The notes below the pieces were generated by a model, which had not been told where the DNA came from, searched no databases, and worked only from the letters and a program-made list of their open reading frames with translations. This document shows, piece by piece, positions 12,381-23,318 of a DNA stretch of 64,000 nt. The position numbers and the translations under genes were made by a program. Position 1 is the stretch's first letter. The number at the start of each line of letters is the position of its first letter. Source of the stretch: Mesodorylaimus sp. YZB2_4 (taxonomy: Eukaryota > Nematoda > Enoplea > Dorylaimida > Dorylaimidae); the NCBI GenBank assembly GCA_030248295.1, contig JASANH010001721.1:124001-188000 (forward strand), in the 5' to 3' direction.

Positions 12381-12818
12381 ATGGCCCCGATACCCGAAAT
12401 GAGCCAATCGATGGTCGAGCAGCAACAGTGGATGATGGCTGCCTTGGGAGGCGTGGTGACGGCGTGCGTGTCGTTGAGCATCGCCTTGATCGTCGTGCTG
12501 TGTGGCTCGAAGCAGAAAGACGAACCGAAGGAAGAAGCACCGCCGCCAGCTGCACCCGAAGGAGGTGACGCCCCGGCCCCAGCCGCCGAAGCCGCTGAAG
12601 CTCCCAAAGAACCGTCCGCCAAAGAATCGCCTGCTGCAGGAGGCTCGCAGAAGGCTAAGTCAATGTCCACGGCTCCGTCGGCCAAGGGTCCAGAACTCAA
12701 GCTCACGTCCGAGAAGCCCGCTCAGAGCGCCATCGGTGGTAAGTCCGGGAAGGCGAAGTCCATGATCGACCTCAAAAAGCAGCCCAGTCTCCAGCTGCAG
12801 AACACGGCCAAGAAGTGA
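12381..12818 (+). CDS. Small single-pass membrane protein with Ala/Pro/Lys-rich tail
   Basis: A single exon of 145 residues starts at the first true ATG of the frame. Residues 1-15 are polar. Residues about 16-41 form one membrane segment (MMAALGGVVTACVSLSIALI and following residues). The remaining 100 residues are a low-complexity tail rich in Ala, Pro, Glu, Lys and Ser (PKEEAPPPAAPEGG and KAKSM repeated twice). The GC-rich, strongly biased codon use of the frame and the clean ATG-to-stop structure support a real gene. No family was recognised. The twice-repeated KAKSM motif in a basic tail might bind lipid or cytoskeleton, but that is a guess. Confidence 0.55.
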   Translation: MAPIPEMSQSMVEQQQWMMAALGGVVTACVSLSIALIVVLCGSKQKDEPKEEAPPPAAPEGGDAPAPAAEAAEAPKEPSAKESPAAGGSQKAKSMSTAPSAKGPELKLTSEKPAQSAIGGKSGKAKSMIDLKKQPSLQLQNTAKK

Positions 12819-14299
12819 TCTCACGGTGACGCTGGTGATGGAATGTTCGTGCTTTTGTGTGTGTATGCTCGATGTGCCTGACCTTGTCCTCGATGACTTG
12901 TTTGCGCTCAAAAAAACGAAACCATGCAGTCAGTGCGATGTTCGAGTAGGGAGCATGAACCTAGCCAGGAAAAAGTAGAGCGCCGACAGTGTTTGTACTC
13001 TGCATATGGCAGCCCGGCGTTTACGATGCGATCCTTCTCAACAAATCACAATGACAATTGTCAAGTGAGGGTAATGGCTTGAAGACTGGTTTTTAGCTGC
13101 ACGCAAAAGCACCTAAAATACTTAGCTCGTTCCAGGACAAACAAAAACTTGCCAGAGAAATGCTCAAGCCAACAGAAGCAGGAGAAGAAATACGCAGCCC
13201 ACGACATCTCATGCCTACAGCAGTTTATTCTCAACCACAAGCACGTCCGTGCAGACTCTAAATCAGGAGCAGTCACTCGCATCGTCCCACAGTGAGGCTT
13301 TAATGGACGTATAACCAAAGTGCCAAAAGTTAGGTTCAGACCATCCCCCCCCCCCCCCAACAGACGCCTGCATGCAAACCAAACCAGCCAATTGGTATCG
13401 TTCTCGGTCCTGGCCTCAAGGACAGACAGATTCCCTGAATCCCGAGTTAGATACAACAGGTGCAGAAAAAATCGCCGATAGACTACCTGATCACGTCGCA
13501 TGAAAATCGATTACAGCCTTTCCTGGAGCTCAGATCTGAAGACTAACAGATGACTTCCGCCTGACAGGTCGGGGGGTCGGGACCTGGTGGGTTAGGCGTC
13601 TGCCTGTCACTCCAGTTTCGCAGTTGCGGGCTGGTGACCAACTCGTGGGCCAGTAAATCATTTCTTGTGTACAGTAATTCATCGCAACTTGTTAACCTCC
13701 AAACGGCGCCGCCACAACCAAATTGTAAGGTGTACTGTATAATGTTTGAGATCTAATTCAGCATTCAGTAGTCATGCTGCCCAGTAAATGGTTCGCAATG
13801 AAATACTGTACGATTCCGCAGGATAACGAAGACACTCCAGTGAGATATACTTGAGCTGTGTGTAAAGTCTACAGTACTGCGGTTTCTTAGTACGAAGAAA
13901 ATATCTACCAGTGTCTTGGTCGGAGTCGTGATATACTGTAAATTACTCGGGTTCGGTGCGGTTACAAAACAGAACATGATATAAATAGATATTTCGCATG
14001 CATACAGAACAATTCTCAAAACGAAAAATGAAGCACCTTTTGTAATTCGATTTTAACTTCGAGACACATAATTAAGAAAGCCGCTCGATGTTTTTTGCAA
14101 GCAACGACCACGCAAGGCGTCCTCGAACCCAATGGCGGCATGGCATTTCCACTCTTGGATGCCTGAATGCAATCCATGGCGCCTTCCATTTCTTCAATTC
14201 AATCCTGCATTGTGTCCAGTCATGATCAGATTGAGAAACCAAACATCTGTCCCGATTTGCTTCAAGATTGATTCCAAGCTACAGGAAGTGTAAGTGAGT
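12819..14299. other. Intergenic
   Basis: It contains a 14-base C run (13345-13358), one tRNA-derived SINE-like copy (about 13565-13675) and five TACTGTA/TACAGTA heptamers between 13670 and 13940. No gene was recognised. Confidence 0.5.
13565..13675 (+). repeat. SINE-like repeat family A, copy 1
   Basis: It shares an ordered series of blocks with 57228-57335: a 'ggggttaggcgtctgc'-like A-box region, 'gtga..aactcg.gg.ccagtaaatca' and 'ttcttgtgta'. The A-box-like 'tgggttaggcg' and size of about 110 bases suggest a tRNA-derived SINE. Confidence 0.5.
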
Positions 14300-14308
14300 G
14301 ACTACCCT

Positions 14309-14455
14309 CGGAGCAGGACGTTTCGGCGCCGCCGATTAGGCGCGGACGTTTCGGCGCGTACGTTTCGGCGCCAGGTCATTTCGGCGCCGCCGTTTAGGCG
14401 CGGACGTTTAGGCGCCAGCGTTTAGACGCAAGGTCATCTCGGCGCAGACTTTTGA
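14309..14455 (+). repeat. Left terminal inverted repeat of the MULE
   Basis: It is the inverted partner of about 15160-15286. Order of modules matches: GTTTCGGCGCC, GCCGATTAGGCGC, GGACGTTTCGGCGC, AGGTCATTTCGGCGCC, GCCGTTTAGGCGC. The modules form their own short tandem array. Confidence 0.85.
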
Positions 14456-14557
14456 AACAGACCTTTGACCACGGAAAAAAGAACAAAGGGGACCACAAGG
14501 ACAAAGGACATATTTAGTATATAAGGGCAGAACAGATGCTTTGCGCATTCTCATTCG

Positions 14558-14718
14558 CCAAAAGAAGAAGCTGCATAAGAACCCGTCCAAGTTGATCCGA
14601 TCGGCGTCGAAGGAGTACTCCGAGATTCTTGATTACCTGACCACGCTACGCTACAAGACGGACCCAGGCTAGGAGAACATCGACGGCATCCTGCAGTGGA
14701 TCTGCGAACGCAAGGGCT
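14558..14718 (+). pseudogene. Protein-like fragment inside the MULE
   Basis: Between the left TIR and the zinc finger, a frame reads LRILIRQKKKLHKNPSKL, then SASKEYSEILDYLTTLRYK, and after one TAG continues ENIDGILQWICERKG to a TAA. The GC-rich codon use is unlike the AT-rich sequence that follows. It may be an old coding fragment, either transposase N-terminus or captured host exon. No family was recognised. Confidence 0.35.
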
Positions 14719-14729
14719 AACTGGGAGGA

Positions 14730-15101
14730 TGGCACAGTACGCTCAATCGAAGCGTGAAAGGCTTAAGCTTATTGACAACGGATTTATGTACATCTTTGAC
14801 AAGCAGAGCAGCGACGGTGCAAAAAATTTCTGGCGATGAGAGAAGAAAAGTGATGGTTGCAAAGCAAGATTGCACTCACGATCAGACGAAAGCGATAGCG
14901 TGAGTACACTGAAAAAACTTTTTGACTTCAAGTTAGTTTCACAGCAGTCCTTATAAGGTCATTTTGCGCATGCATGAACACAATCATGATGCAAACGCCG
15001 CTGACGTTCAAGTTTCTATCGTGAAGCAAGGAATCAAAAGGAGAGCGGAAGAAACTGTACCTATGTTATCGGTTTTTCGTTTTATGCGTGGACGTTAATA
15101 A
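14730..15101 (+). pseudogene. Broken FLYWCH zinc-finger gene in the MULE
   Basis: The plus-strand frame reads AQYAQSKRERLKLIDNGFMY, then IFDKQSSDGAKNFWR, then a TGA where the family has the first zinc-ligand Cys, then EKKSDGCKARLHSRSDES. After a probable intron the frame resumes with VILRMHEHNHDANAADVQ and runs to a TAA at about 15099. Together these give the FLYWCH order: aromatic strand, W, (lost) C, C-x-A-R, and H-x-H. The TGA and lack of a start make it a relic. Confidence 0.7.
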
Positions 15102-15159
15102 AAAAATAAAGTTAGCACGCGTCTTAACCGATTATGAAAGTCATCGCTGGTTTCCAAAA

Positions 15160-15286
15160 TGCCTTGCGCCTAAACACTCGCGCCGAAACGTCCGCGCCTA
15201 AACGGCGGCGCCGAAATGACCTGGCGCCAAAACGTAGGCGCCGAAACGTCCGCGCCTAATCGGCGGCGCCGAAACGTTATGGACCG
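15160..15286 (-). repeat. Right terminal inverted repeat of the MULE
   Basis: Read on the minus strand it starts CGGTCCATAACGTTTCGGCGCC and follows the left end module by module with few mismatches. Confidence 0.85.
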
Positions 15287-15469
15287 GACTACCCTATCAT
15301 TAGATGCCATACGACAGTGCTGCCACCAATTCACATAGCCATGAAACATCTGAAGCTTACAGCGACAGCGAGTAGTGAGGTTACGCTATGAGATACGACA
15401 AGACATACATAGGGGGACAAAACTGTAAGACAAATTCGTCATAAATCAGTTAAAAATATTGCCTAGTTT

Positions 15470-16926
15470 TTATTTTGATACTAACATTTCCAAGCAAGTA
15501 GAAATGAAAGCAGCTTGGTGTTTCTGCAAGTAATGACCTCCCATGCCTTTCCCAAACGCCACTGCAGCATGGCGACATCCATCTTCAGATGACGACCAAG
15601 CTCGAACGTGGTCCACAGCCCGCTCCGTGTCATCAGCTCCAGAAACTTTGAAGATCTTTTCTAACTCGATACCTAACGCGATGGCCGTCTCTTCGCTGCG
15701 CTCCTTCTCGATCAGAGGGTCGTCCTCAGAGTAAATCATCAGGACGCGAGGGGCCAAGGGATCCCTCCATAGGCATTTGATGTAAGTGGGAAGCTTAAAA
15801 TAAGAAGTCAGGTCGAGACACCATAAATAGCAAAAATGGCCTAGCTTCGCACCTGACTTAGGCCAACATTAGCAATCATGTCTATACCAGCCATAGAGAT
15901 GTCGGAAGATACGCGCAGACCAAGTGCGTAATTCCAGATCAAATACTGCGTCCATCCGACCAATGGTCGCAAACGAGTATATTGCAACTTAGCAAAAAAT
16001 CGTGGCCACCAGTATGGCCGAATGCCTCTAAAATAGGACTTCGGCAGAGTGATAACGATGAACCCTTGCGGGGCTCACTTGTGAGGTGCCGCTGTACCAC
16101 CAGGATTCACCAAGACCATTGTTTCGCACAAAGGACCGTTTGGAGTCCAATACTGATCATCCGCGGCTAACTTGAACAGCGGGTAGCAGCCGGCGCTGTG
16201 GCCAACCATAATATCGACTCTGAAGAAAAGTAGGTATGCAAATCGTGAGTGGAAAGCCATGGTCCCAAGCCAGACTTTGTTTGGGTCCAGAGTAGATACC
16301 TAGATATGTACGCCCATTCTAATTTGCAAAACAGCAAAGGTAGGAAAAAAGCGCTGGGCAGCGCTATGTCAGAGTAGAAAGAGGCCCTCTAACCTATCCA
16401 GTCCTATTCCAGCCACAAAATCGGCTAAAAACTCGGCGCGCTCATCGTTTGACTGGCGAAATGTAGCGGGGGCCTCGGTCACTCCGTGCCCTGAAAAAAC
16501 ATGAAGTTAGGTTCACCAAATCAACAAACATATTACCGACTCACCAGGCATATTCGGCACTAAAGTTCGCATTGACACCTTCTTTTCGACCAAAGATGGA
16601 ACGATGTACTTAAAATCGTTATGCGTTCCGGGAGTGCCGTGTACCATGACCGCAGTGGCAGTGGGGGACGACGGTCGGGATTCCTCGTTCGGCTTGGTAT
16701 CTACGTAGCTGACGTTCAAATCATAGCTCTCTGGCAGTGTTTCATTGGGGTACAGGCTTTGCTCCCAAGACGCGAAAACGTCATCTCCACCCTCACTTTT
16801 CCATTGACCACTGGTTTGCATGGAACGACCCTTGGCCAAGATTCGACGACACGACGATATCCTCAGAGTTCGCAAGTATTGAGCAATTTGATTAGTAGCA
16901 TTCTTGGAAGCCATCTTCGCATCCAT
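15470..16926 (-). CDS. Alpha/beta hydrolase-fold protein
   Basis: Five exons (16926-16545, 16490-16394, 16219-16079, 16027-15853, 15793-15470) join in frame to 372 residues. The fold is shown by an oxyanion-side motif MVHGTPGTHNDFKYIVPSL, the strand-loop LVPNMPGHGVTEAP, the nucleophile elbow VDIMVGHSAGCYP (G-H-S-A-G, Ser nucleophile), a late strand RVLMIYSEDDPLIE (candidate acidic residue) and a C-terminal GGHYLQKH (candidate catalytic His). The arrangement resembles the DUF1057-like hydrolases of ecdysozoans. The substrate is unknown; lipid or ester hydrolysis is likely from the fold. The N-terminal 30 or so residues are basic and could be a mitochondrial targeting sequence. Confidence 0.85.
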
Positions 16927-18773
16927 CTAACTTCCAAGAGGACTGATGCAACTGGCAGCGGCAGGCAAAGACAGACTGTTCTGCTGGAGGCGAATTGACG
17001 TAATAGCTTAGAAAGATTTCAAAGCGCCTATTTGCAGACTCTCTGACCAAAGTGTATAGGACGTGTTCAGTACGTGCAGCGACGGCGCGCATTTAGAACG
17101 TTGTGTCTAGTCAATGCTCTGCGTCCCACAGCTACTGTACTTATGCATCAGCTTCTAATAATAGACGACTATCCCTCGCTGCAGTGCATGCAATCACGAG
17201 TTGTTACCATGCTAATGTACATGTAAGGGGGCGTGGGCACTGGGGTTCATGGACTATGTACTCTTCTTACCTTAGTGCCAATCGCGAAGGCGAGACATAC
17301 TTCAATTTACTCATTGTCTGACCGAGCTCTTCATCTAAAGCAGAGAGAGAGCCAACCGACCACGAACGAGCCTCCATGAATACATCCCACCCCAGAGTCT
17401 ATGTGAGTTTAAATAAAGTATGACATGACATGACATGACATTACATGAGTCGGCGAGCACGCTCCATAAACAGTATAAAATACCCACTCTAAGACGAGAT
17501 ATGGCAAAACGGTCATGACTGCATTTCCTTACAAGCATGGGTAATACCAATTACCTGCACGATAAGATATATTGGCATAGCGGAACAGGACACAGCAAAG
17601 TCAACGTGCATTCACAACTACTGTGCAAACAATTGTGAGCGACATCCTTTTAAAATCGCTCAGGCCACTACTATCGACCACTACGCAGCTTGTTCTTATA
17701 AATAGCGGCGACTAATTGTAGATACGACTGTGATTTCCTATAGACTTGACTTTATTGTTCCATTATTGTTTTCACTTTTTCGTTGGGAAGAGAAGAATCT
17801 CGACTGGAGTTTGTGACCCTCATGCCTGCTGGTAGGCCATGGCGAGTGGGAGAGAGCAATCGATCCCATCGTCAACCCCTCCTGTACGCCTGCCAAACTT
17901 GGTAACAAGTTCGAGATGCTCTGTCTATATGTTTGGTTGCAGTCTCCTATCGACTGTACAGGGTGAATTGGTAAAGCAAATGTGCAAGGCAAGGAACGAC
18001 TTGAAAAGCACACCAAACATTCGAGTAATTTTATCAGACACAGCGTTTCTGCTACTGGCGATAAGGAAGCGTACACAACCTATCATCGCCGTTTCAGTCG
18101 TCAAACGAAGGGTAGCCAGGCTTAGGAGTCGCTCACATGTAGTTGGTTCAGGCTCGGCCAGCAACCCTGATCGGAAGGCTGCACTTGTGTTTTGGCTATC
18201 GTAAGAGCCGGTTGGTTGGTTAAAAATATCAGGTCTTACTCCACAAATTTGCGCGGGAGATGGAGGCTAAAGGGCACCACCACTGAATCAAATCCTTGTT
18301 TTTTTTGACCTAAGGTGCGCAAGTAGAAGAGTCTCTAAACCTGAAACACTAATCTAGTTTAACATCCACGAACGAGACACCATCATGGGCTGGACGCCTA
18401 ATCAGCCCGCCTTGGATAGAGAGGTGGGTCTGCCTTTCTGACAGGCGCTATTACTGGTCAATGTTCGCCTCGCGCCCTGCGAATCTTTTCGTGTACGACA
18501 TGATTCTTTACCCATGAATGCTCATATCCATGTTTGGTGATGCGATAACAATGAACACAGACGATGCTTTGAGTTACTAGATATGTACTACTGGCCTAAA
18601 AAAGTAGCTTTTTAAAGAAGGAGACGTGATTTTACTGCACTTTAATTTATCGTTATCATAGAGTGCAACGCTAGCACATGGGCGCATATTGACAGATAAG
18701 ATACACGTATGACAGAGGATACACAAGCTACGATCTATCAAAACTGCACCATGAGGTCTTTGTTATAATAAAC
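16927..18773. other. Intergenic
   Basis: Frames of about 110-120 codons exist on both strands near 17740-18200 but have no recognisable motif and overlap each other. A short TGACA tandem repeat (about 17425-17445) and a TATA-like 'cttataaatagcgg' (about 17695) are seen. Confidence 0.4.
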
Positions 18774-19862
18774 TCAAAGCTTACGACTTTCTGATAAAAC
18801 CAACACGTTTCTAATATTGTTCCCGTTTCCAGAAACTTTTGATAAAGGAGCACCAGGAGCGGAAACCGTGTTTTCACAAAAGCCCAAAATACTTTTAATC
18901 TTGTTGCGAAACTGTTTGTTGACTAGAAGAGTCACATAAAGCTGCATCAAATCGCAGACATCGATGAGCATATCCATACAGGGGTAAAATACAAAACGCA
19001 AGCAGGAGACAAAATAAACAGAGAAGTAGCTGACTGTGAAATACAGAACAGCGCTGAGGACGGACACAGCTTGAAAAAAGGATTGACAAATTGTCAAAGT
19101 CCATAAGACCTTTTCTTGTGCTTTCCTCTGTTTCTCCCTATCATCGTTCCTAATCGCTTGTCCCACTTTCGTCAGCCTGATCGCATAAAGTCTGACCAGC
19201 ACAACGTTTAGTACGACTAGCATACACAGACCAGCGCAACGAACAGCATTGCAGAACATGCCCATGAAAACAACGAACATGGTACGCGATGCAGCGTAGC
19301 TGAACTGAACCAGATAGTGATCCCCTTCCGGCACGATCACCAGGGCATCATTGAAACTAGAGCAGGTGGCCACCACGAGACACAGAACAAAAGCACAAAG
19401 CTGGTGCAGTCGTGCATTCACATTTTTGTATTTGAAAGGGAAGGCCAAAGCGAAAACGCGATCCATGCTCATGGCTACTGACAGCAACAAGCTGAAGGTG
19501 AACATGATTTGGAATAAGTTGTAAGCTAGCTTGCCCGCGTAATACATTAGAACATAGGACCTTTTAAACCATAGGACGCCAGCCGTGTAGTCCGCTCCTG
19601 ATAAGAACTTCTTGGTGAGCACTAATAGAACCCATGCCTGCAATTTGAGCATTTCACTTACAGTAACGAAAACTTGATACATGTAAGCCGCATCTTCTCT
19701 TTGCTTGTAAAATGCCACCATCATAAGTATGTGACCGGGAGTGCCTAACAAAAAGTGCACCCAAGTGACAACTTCGTAGGCGACAAAGCCACCGACTCCT
19801 TCCAAACGTTTGATATAGTTTAAGTCGACGTTGCACAGGTCGGACGTGTTAGCCATGGCCAT
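18774..19862 (-). CDS. Seven-transmembrane receptor, copy 1 (rhodopsin-like, orphan)
   Basis: A single-exon frame of 362 residues with seven hydrophobic segments. TM1 is near YEVVTWVHFLLGTPGHILMM, and TM3 ends in SMDRVFALAFPFKY, a variant of the class A DRY region. A basic third loop (NDDREKQRKAQEKV) precedes TM6. TM7 ends without NPxxY, followed by QLYVTLLVNKQFRNKI, an amphipathic helix-8-like tail. The sequon NTSD is at the N-terminus. The receptor is probably a lineage-specific chemosensory or peptide receptor; the ligand is unknown. It is about 97% identical at the nucleotide level to the copy at 23319-24302. Its C-terminal tail is 35 residues longer than that of copy 2. Confidence 0.85.
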   Translation of the reverse strand: MAMANTSDLCNVDLNYIKRLEGVGGFVAYEVVTWVHFLLGTPGHILMMVAFYKQREDAAYMYQVFVTVSEMLKLQAWVLLVLTKKFLSGADYTAGVLWFKRSYVLMYYAGKLAYNLFQIMFTFSLLLSVAMSMDRVFALAFPFKYKNVNARLHQLCAFVLCLVVATCSSFNDALVIVPEGDHYLVQFSYAASRTMFVVFMGMFCNAVRCAGLCMLVVLNVVLVRLYAIRLTKVGQAIRNDDREKQRKAQEKVLWTLTICQSFFQAVSVLSAVLYFTVSYFSVYFVSCLRFVFYPCMDMLIDVCDLMQLYVTLLVNKQFRNKIKSILGFCENTVSAPGAPLSKVSGNGNNIRNVLVLSESRKL

Positions 19863-20400
19863 AGAATTATATAGCCTTGATTCAAGAAGTTGGTGAATTT
19901 AAATAGAATTTAAACCCTAAAAATTAGCAGCAAATATGGGTCGATACAAAAGATTATAACGTTTAGGGAATCACGGACAAGCTCACCTAATCAACCATAA
20001 GTAGGCTGGGCACGTCAACTAGCGAGAATTGGCCAGTGGACCAATCAAATTTATATGTTCGCGAAGTGCGATAGGGCAAAGTGTTCACAAGATCCCCTGG
20101 TACGCAACATATGATTATGCCTACATTGCTCTAGATTTTGAAGAAGCTGGAACGCGCATCAGAAACAAAAAGGCCATAACATTCACAATGTTCAGGTTGT
20201 AATCATGTAATAAGCAATTTTTTATCGATATATTACTTTTCTTGCTTGCCACAGTCCTGACGACACGGACACGATGACAGGTCCTTGAGGACGCAGTAAG
20301 TCTTGTAATTCCATATCACAAAGTACATTTGAGCTTGGGACAAATTAAACTACGGTAGATGTCGTTAGAGCTTTGAGTCAGCAGCTTCTGAAGAGAGGAA
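19863..20400. other. 5' flank of receptor copy 1
   Basis: On the minus strand TATATAA lies only about 12 bases upstream of the ATG. Parts near 20000-20130 are distantly similar to 26060-26180, marking an older duplication of the flank. Confidence 0.4.
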
Positions 20401-20669
20401 CTAACGATAGGGCAAGCATTTATCGTTAGGGCACACTTTGTTGCAATCGCATTCGCTGTAATCGTAAGAGTTAATTTCTAGAGTACAGACAGCTTCGTAG
20501 ATTCTTCTGTAGCTACAGCACTCTTCAAGAGACTGACAGCAATTTCTGGATCAAATGAATCTGGTTGTCAGGGAACTGCCATTGATGGATGGGGGACATG
20601 GGGATGTAGCACGCCAAGTGAGGCAACTAGAGCACTGACAAATATCACAAGCGCACAACGAGCGAACAT
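20401..20669 (-). CDS. Cysteine-rich secreted peptide (tentative two-exon model)
   Basis: Exon 1 starts at 20669 with a good signal peptide (MFARCALVIFVSALVASLG). A second coding segment from a consensus acceptor at 20545 down to a stop at 20401 encodes 47 residues with nine cysteines, spaced NCC, ECC, VC, EC, DC, VC, KC. Paired adjacent cysteines like these are typical of disulfide-rich secreted peptides. No GT donor in exon 1 gives the phase needed to join the two, so the exact junction is unresolved: a non-canonical donor, another first exon, or a sequence error are possible. It may be a defence, signalling or venom-like peptide; function is not assignable. Confidence 0.45.
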
Positions 20670-23318
20670 TTTTAACTCTGTACCATGCGAACACGGCGAT
20701 GGTTCGAATGACGAGAATGTATACCGATACTGATACTGGTTACTCCTAGGTACATATGTCCCGTACGAGTCGCAAACTAGCAATTTCTGCTTCCTTCGGG
20801 AGCAAACTTCTTCATCTACGGAAACTTGTCGTATGTGTTCTTTGACAGACCTAATTTGTGCACTGGGCAGCGATTACACCATCAATGTGCACCATGGGGG
20901 AACCGTCTGTCGTTCGAAGCACCGAAGTTCTTCCAGCATGTCATGACTAATCACTGCCGATAATTGTTTTGCGCCGACTAATATTCAGTCCTTAGCAAAG
21001 GAAGTGCGTCACTGGGGCTAGTTCTGATGTACATGGCGTCAATACATCTCCGTTCCTCTTATGTATACGCGAAACTTCGTTTTGACGACCTGAAAGCAGC
21101 AAGGAAGGTTCACGTCAGACGTTACCTTTAGGCACTTGTTATGATGTCAGAAGCAATAAGCGATATTGTAGCTCCGTGATATTATGAGCCAAACATTGTT
21201 ATCCTAATAAGAAGACAATGCTGTTGTGACATGGAAACGCATTTGCCGCATTAGCTGTAGGGTATTATGCAAATATTTTAATGAACGATCACGTTCCGCC
21301 AGGAAGACAGCTCACAGAAGGAAGTATCTAAAGCTTTCATAGGAGAACACAAGCATGACCAAACACCGTTGACTTTCAAAGAGTGCTATGTTTATGGTGG
21401 CCTGATCGAGAGGAAGTCAAGCCCTTCTAGAAGTGTGGCACATAGACCGGAATAGGAAACCTTCGAATGGGAGAGCATAGTAAGCTCGAGCGAACGACAA
21501 GCCATTTTAATTCATATGAAAACTTCTGCGCCACAAATGCCTCAAAAGTATAGGCATAATCGCTACCCGGTTTAAAAGATGGATTGTCACAAAGTCTGTA
21601 CCTCTGCGTCGAGGCGGTGGGAGAGATGAGATTAAAGTTTTTGGGATACCAGCTGACCTTTTCAGCTTTTGTACTCGATGAACCCGTTTTGTCCCTTTCC
21701 CCGCAGGCTAGAAGGGCCCTGAGCCGCCACCCGTCGGCGTCAGAGGCGACCCCAGTCCAGTGACCTGAGCGCTACATAGGTGGTATCGACACTCGTATAT
21801 AAGCCTCAACCGTGGCACCACCACCTAAATACAGCCCTGTTCAGGCCACTCACAACATGCTACTTTACAGTATGTACTGTACATTTCGTCCTCGTATTTC
21901 TCACCACCGCACACAAGTACCAGCAGTACGCAAAGTGCACCTGTACCGCACTTCATTCATGACTTGGTTGATCTGATAGGATGGCGATAATGGACGCCAT
22001 GATGTGTGATGCTGGAACAGCAGTGGTCTATTGGCCGAAGAATACGGGTACATCTACGTGAAAACTGCCCTGGCTTTTTTTCAATAGGCAGACGTGAGCG
22101 CCACTTTCAAAATCCTGACCACCTTTCAGCGAACCCCGCCGATTTTGCGCGCTTTCCTCAAGCCCGAGCCATACGATTCAGCAACCGCATTCCTTGCCTT
22201 TCCAGCTAATGGTTGGTGCGCATCGTTTACGTGAGCTGTGTCCTTTCCTGTGTTCTAAACGACGGCAATGACATGCAGTCGTCGGCTGACCCCCTCAATG
22301 CAGCGACGTTCATGGGGAACTCATAATGCTGTTCAAATGTCCTATTTAAACGCTCCATCTGAAATATCGGCATCTTATTGTCAGAGTCCAAATGCCGGTC
22401 TGCTAGATGTCGAAATATCCAGTGCTAAATGACTGACTTTAAGAGCTAACTACTCGTATTACAATTCTTATAAATGGTTTACTATTATTAGCAGATACTC
22501 TTCCTACAGAAAGACCTCCCAGGTCAGGAAAACAGAATCTGGGCACGGAATGGGTAACTGGGAATGGTAATTAGTATTTCTTTATGTTTTTTGGACCTCG
22601 GTCCAGTAAGTTCTAACCTTTTGCCTGCAGTCGACCAGCGTTTACGAGCGTGCCATCGACCCTTCACAAGTGAGTCTTTGAGATGGCTACTCGCTCTTCA
22701 GCTTCTATGTGATGTCTCTCCAAGTAGCTGCTCCAACCTGCACCAGCATTATCAGGTGTGCAATGCCAGCGAGACTTTACTGCAAACCTGCCTCCATTTT
22801 CTAACTATCACCTGGAAGAACACAGTCAGGGGATCCCAGTCAGGATTGATGCATCTATCGATATCTGCTGGACTAATTGATCGTGGCCGACCTTGAACGA
22901 GTGGCTTTGAGGAACAACTGGATCATTGTCCCACGCATTGGAACAAATTTCAATATAGGCATGAATGAGACATCATACAGTATGTGGTACTGTGTGCCAC
23001 TAGGTAAGTGTTGCTATCCACAAGCTGAAATCGATGCGACTAACTAAACATGAAGGCATGATTTTACTTCAAAGTATCAAATTATAATGGAGCCATAAAA
23101 CACAAAACGGGTATGTACGTCCGTCCCGGAGAGACAACCAGATAATAGTTCATACGATGCATATTGCTATTTCGTAACCAATAAAAGAAGCAACATGAGA
23201 TCTTCTTTTGACATCAATCAAAACCTACAACCAGTTAGTCAAAGGAACGATCACGTTTCTATTTTTTCCTTTTGCGAAAACATTCAATAAAGGAACACCA
23301 GGAGCGGAAACAGTGTTT
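20670..23318. other. Intergenic between the receptor copies
   Basis: No convincing gene. A segment near 21170-21265 is similar to 27290-27370 (shared 'acattgttatc', 'aagacattgctgt', 'gcatt.gccgcat'), supporting an old segmental duplication. Small frames near 21780 and 22564 lack any recognisable feature. Confidence 0.4.

Larger units (their letters stand above)
14300..15295 (+). mobile_element. Mutator-like (MULE) element with TSD and long TIRs
   Basis: The element spans 14309-15286 (978 bases) and is flanked by a perfect 9-base target-site duplication, GACTACCCT, at 14300-14308 and 15287-15295. Both ends begin CGG and carry terminal inverted repeats of roughly 150 bases, built from repeated GC-rich modules (GTTTCGGCGCC, TTAGGCGCGGAC, AGGTCATTTCGGCGCC). 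The 9-base duplication and long TIRs are hallmarks of the Mutator superfamily. The interior carries a broken FLYWCH zinc finger, the DNA-binding domain often attached to MULE transposases in animals. No DDE transposase catalytic domain is present, so the copy is non-autonomous. Confidence 0.85.

Noticed and set aside
14850-14900. Selenocysteine at the FLYWCH TGA
   Set aside because: The element is otherwise broken and no SECIS-like structure was seen; mutation of Cys to stop is simpler.
17738-18204. Overlapping frames of 112 and 121 codons on opposite strands
   Set aside because: They lack signal peptides, domains or good splice context; they appear to be chance frames.
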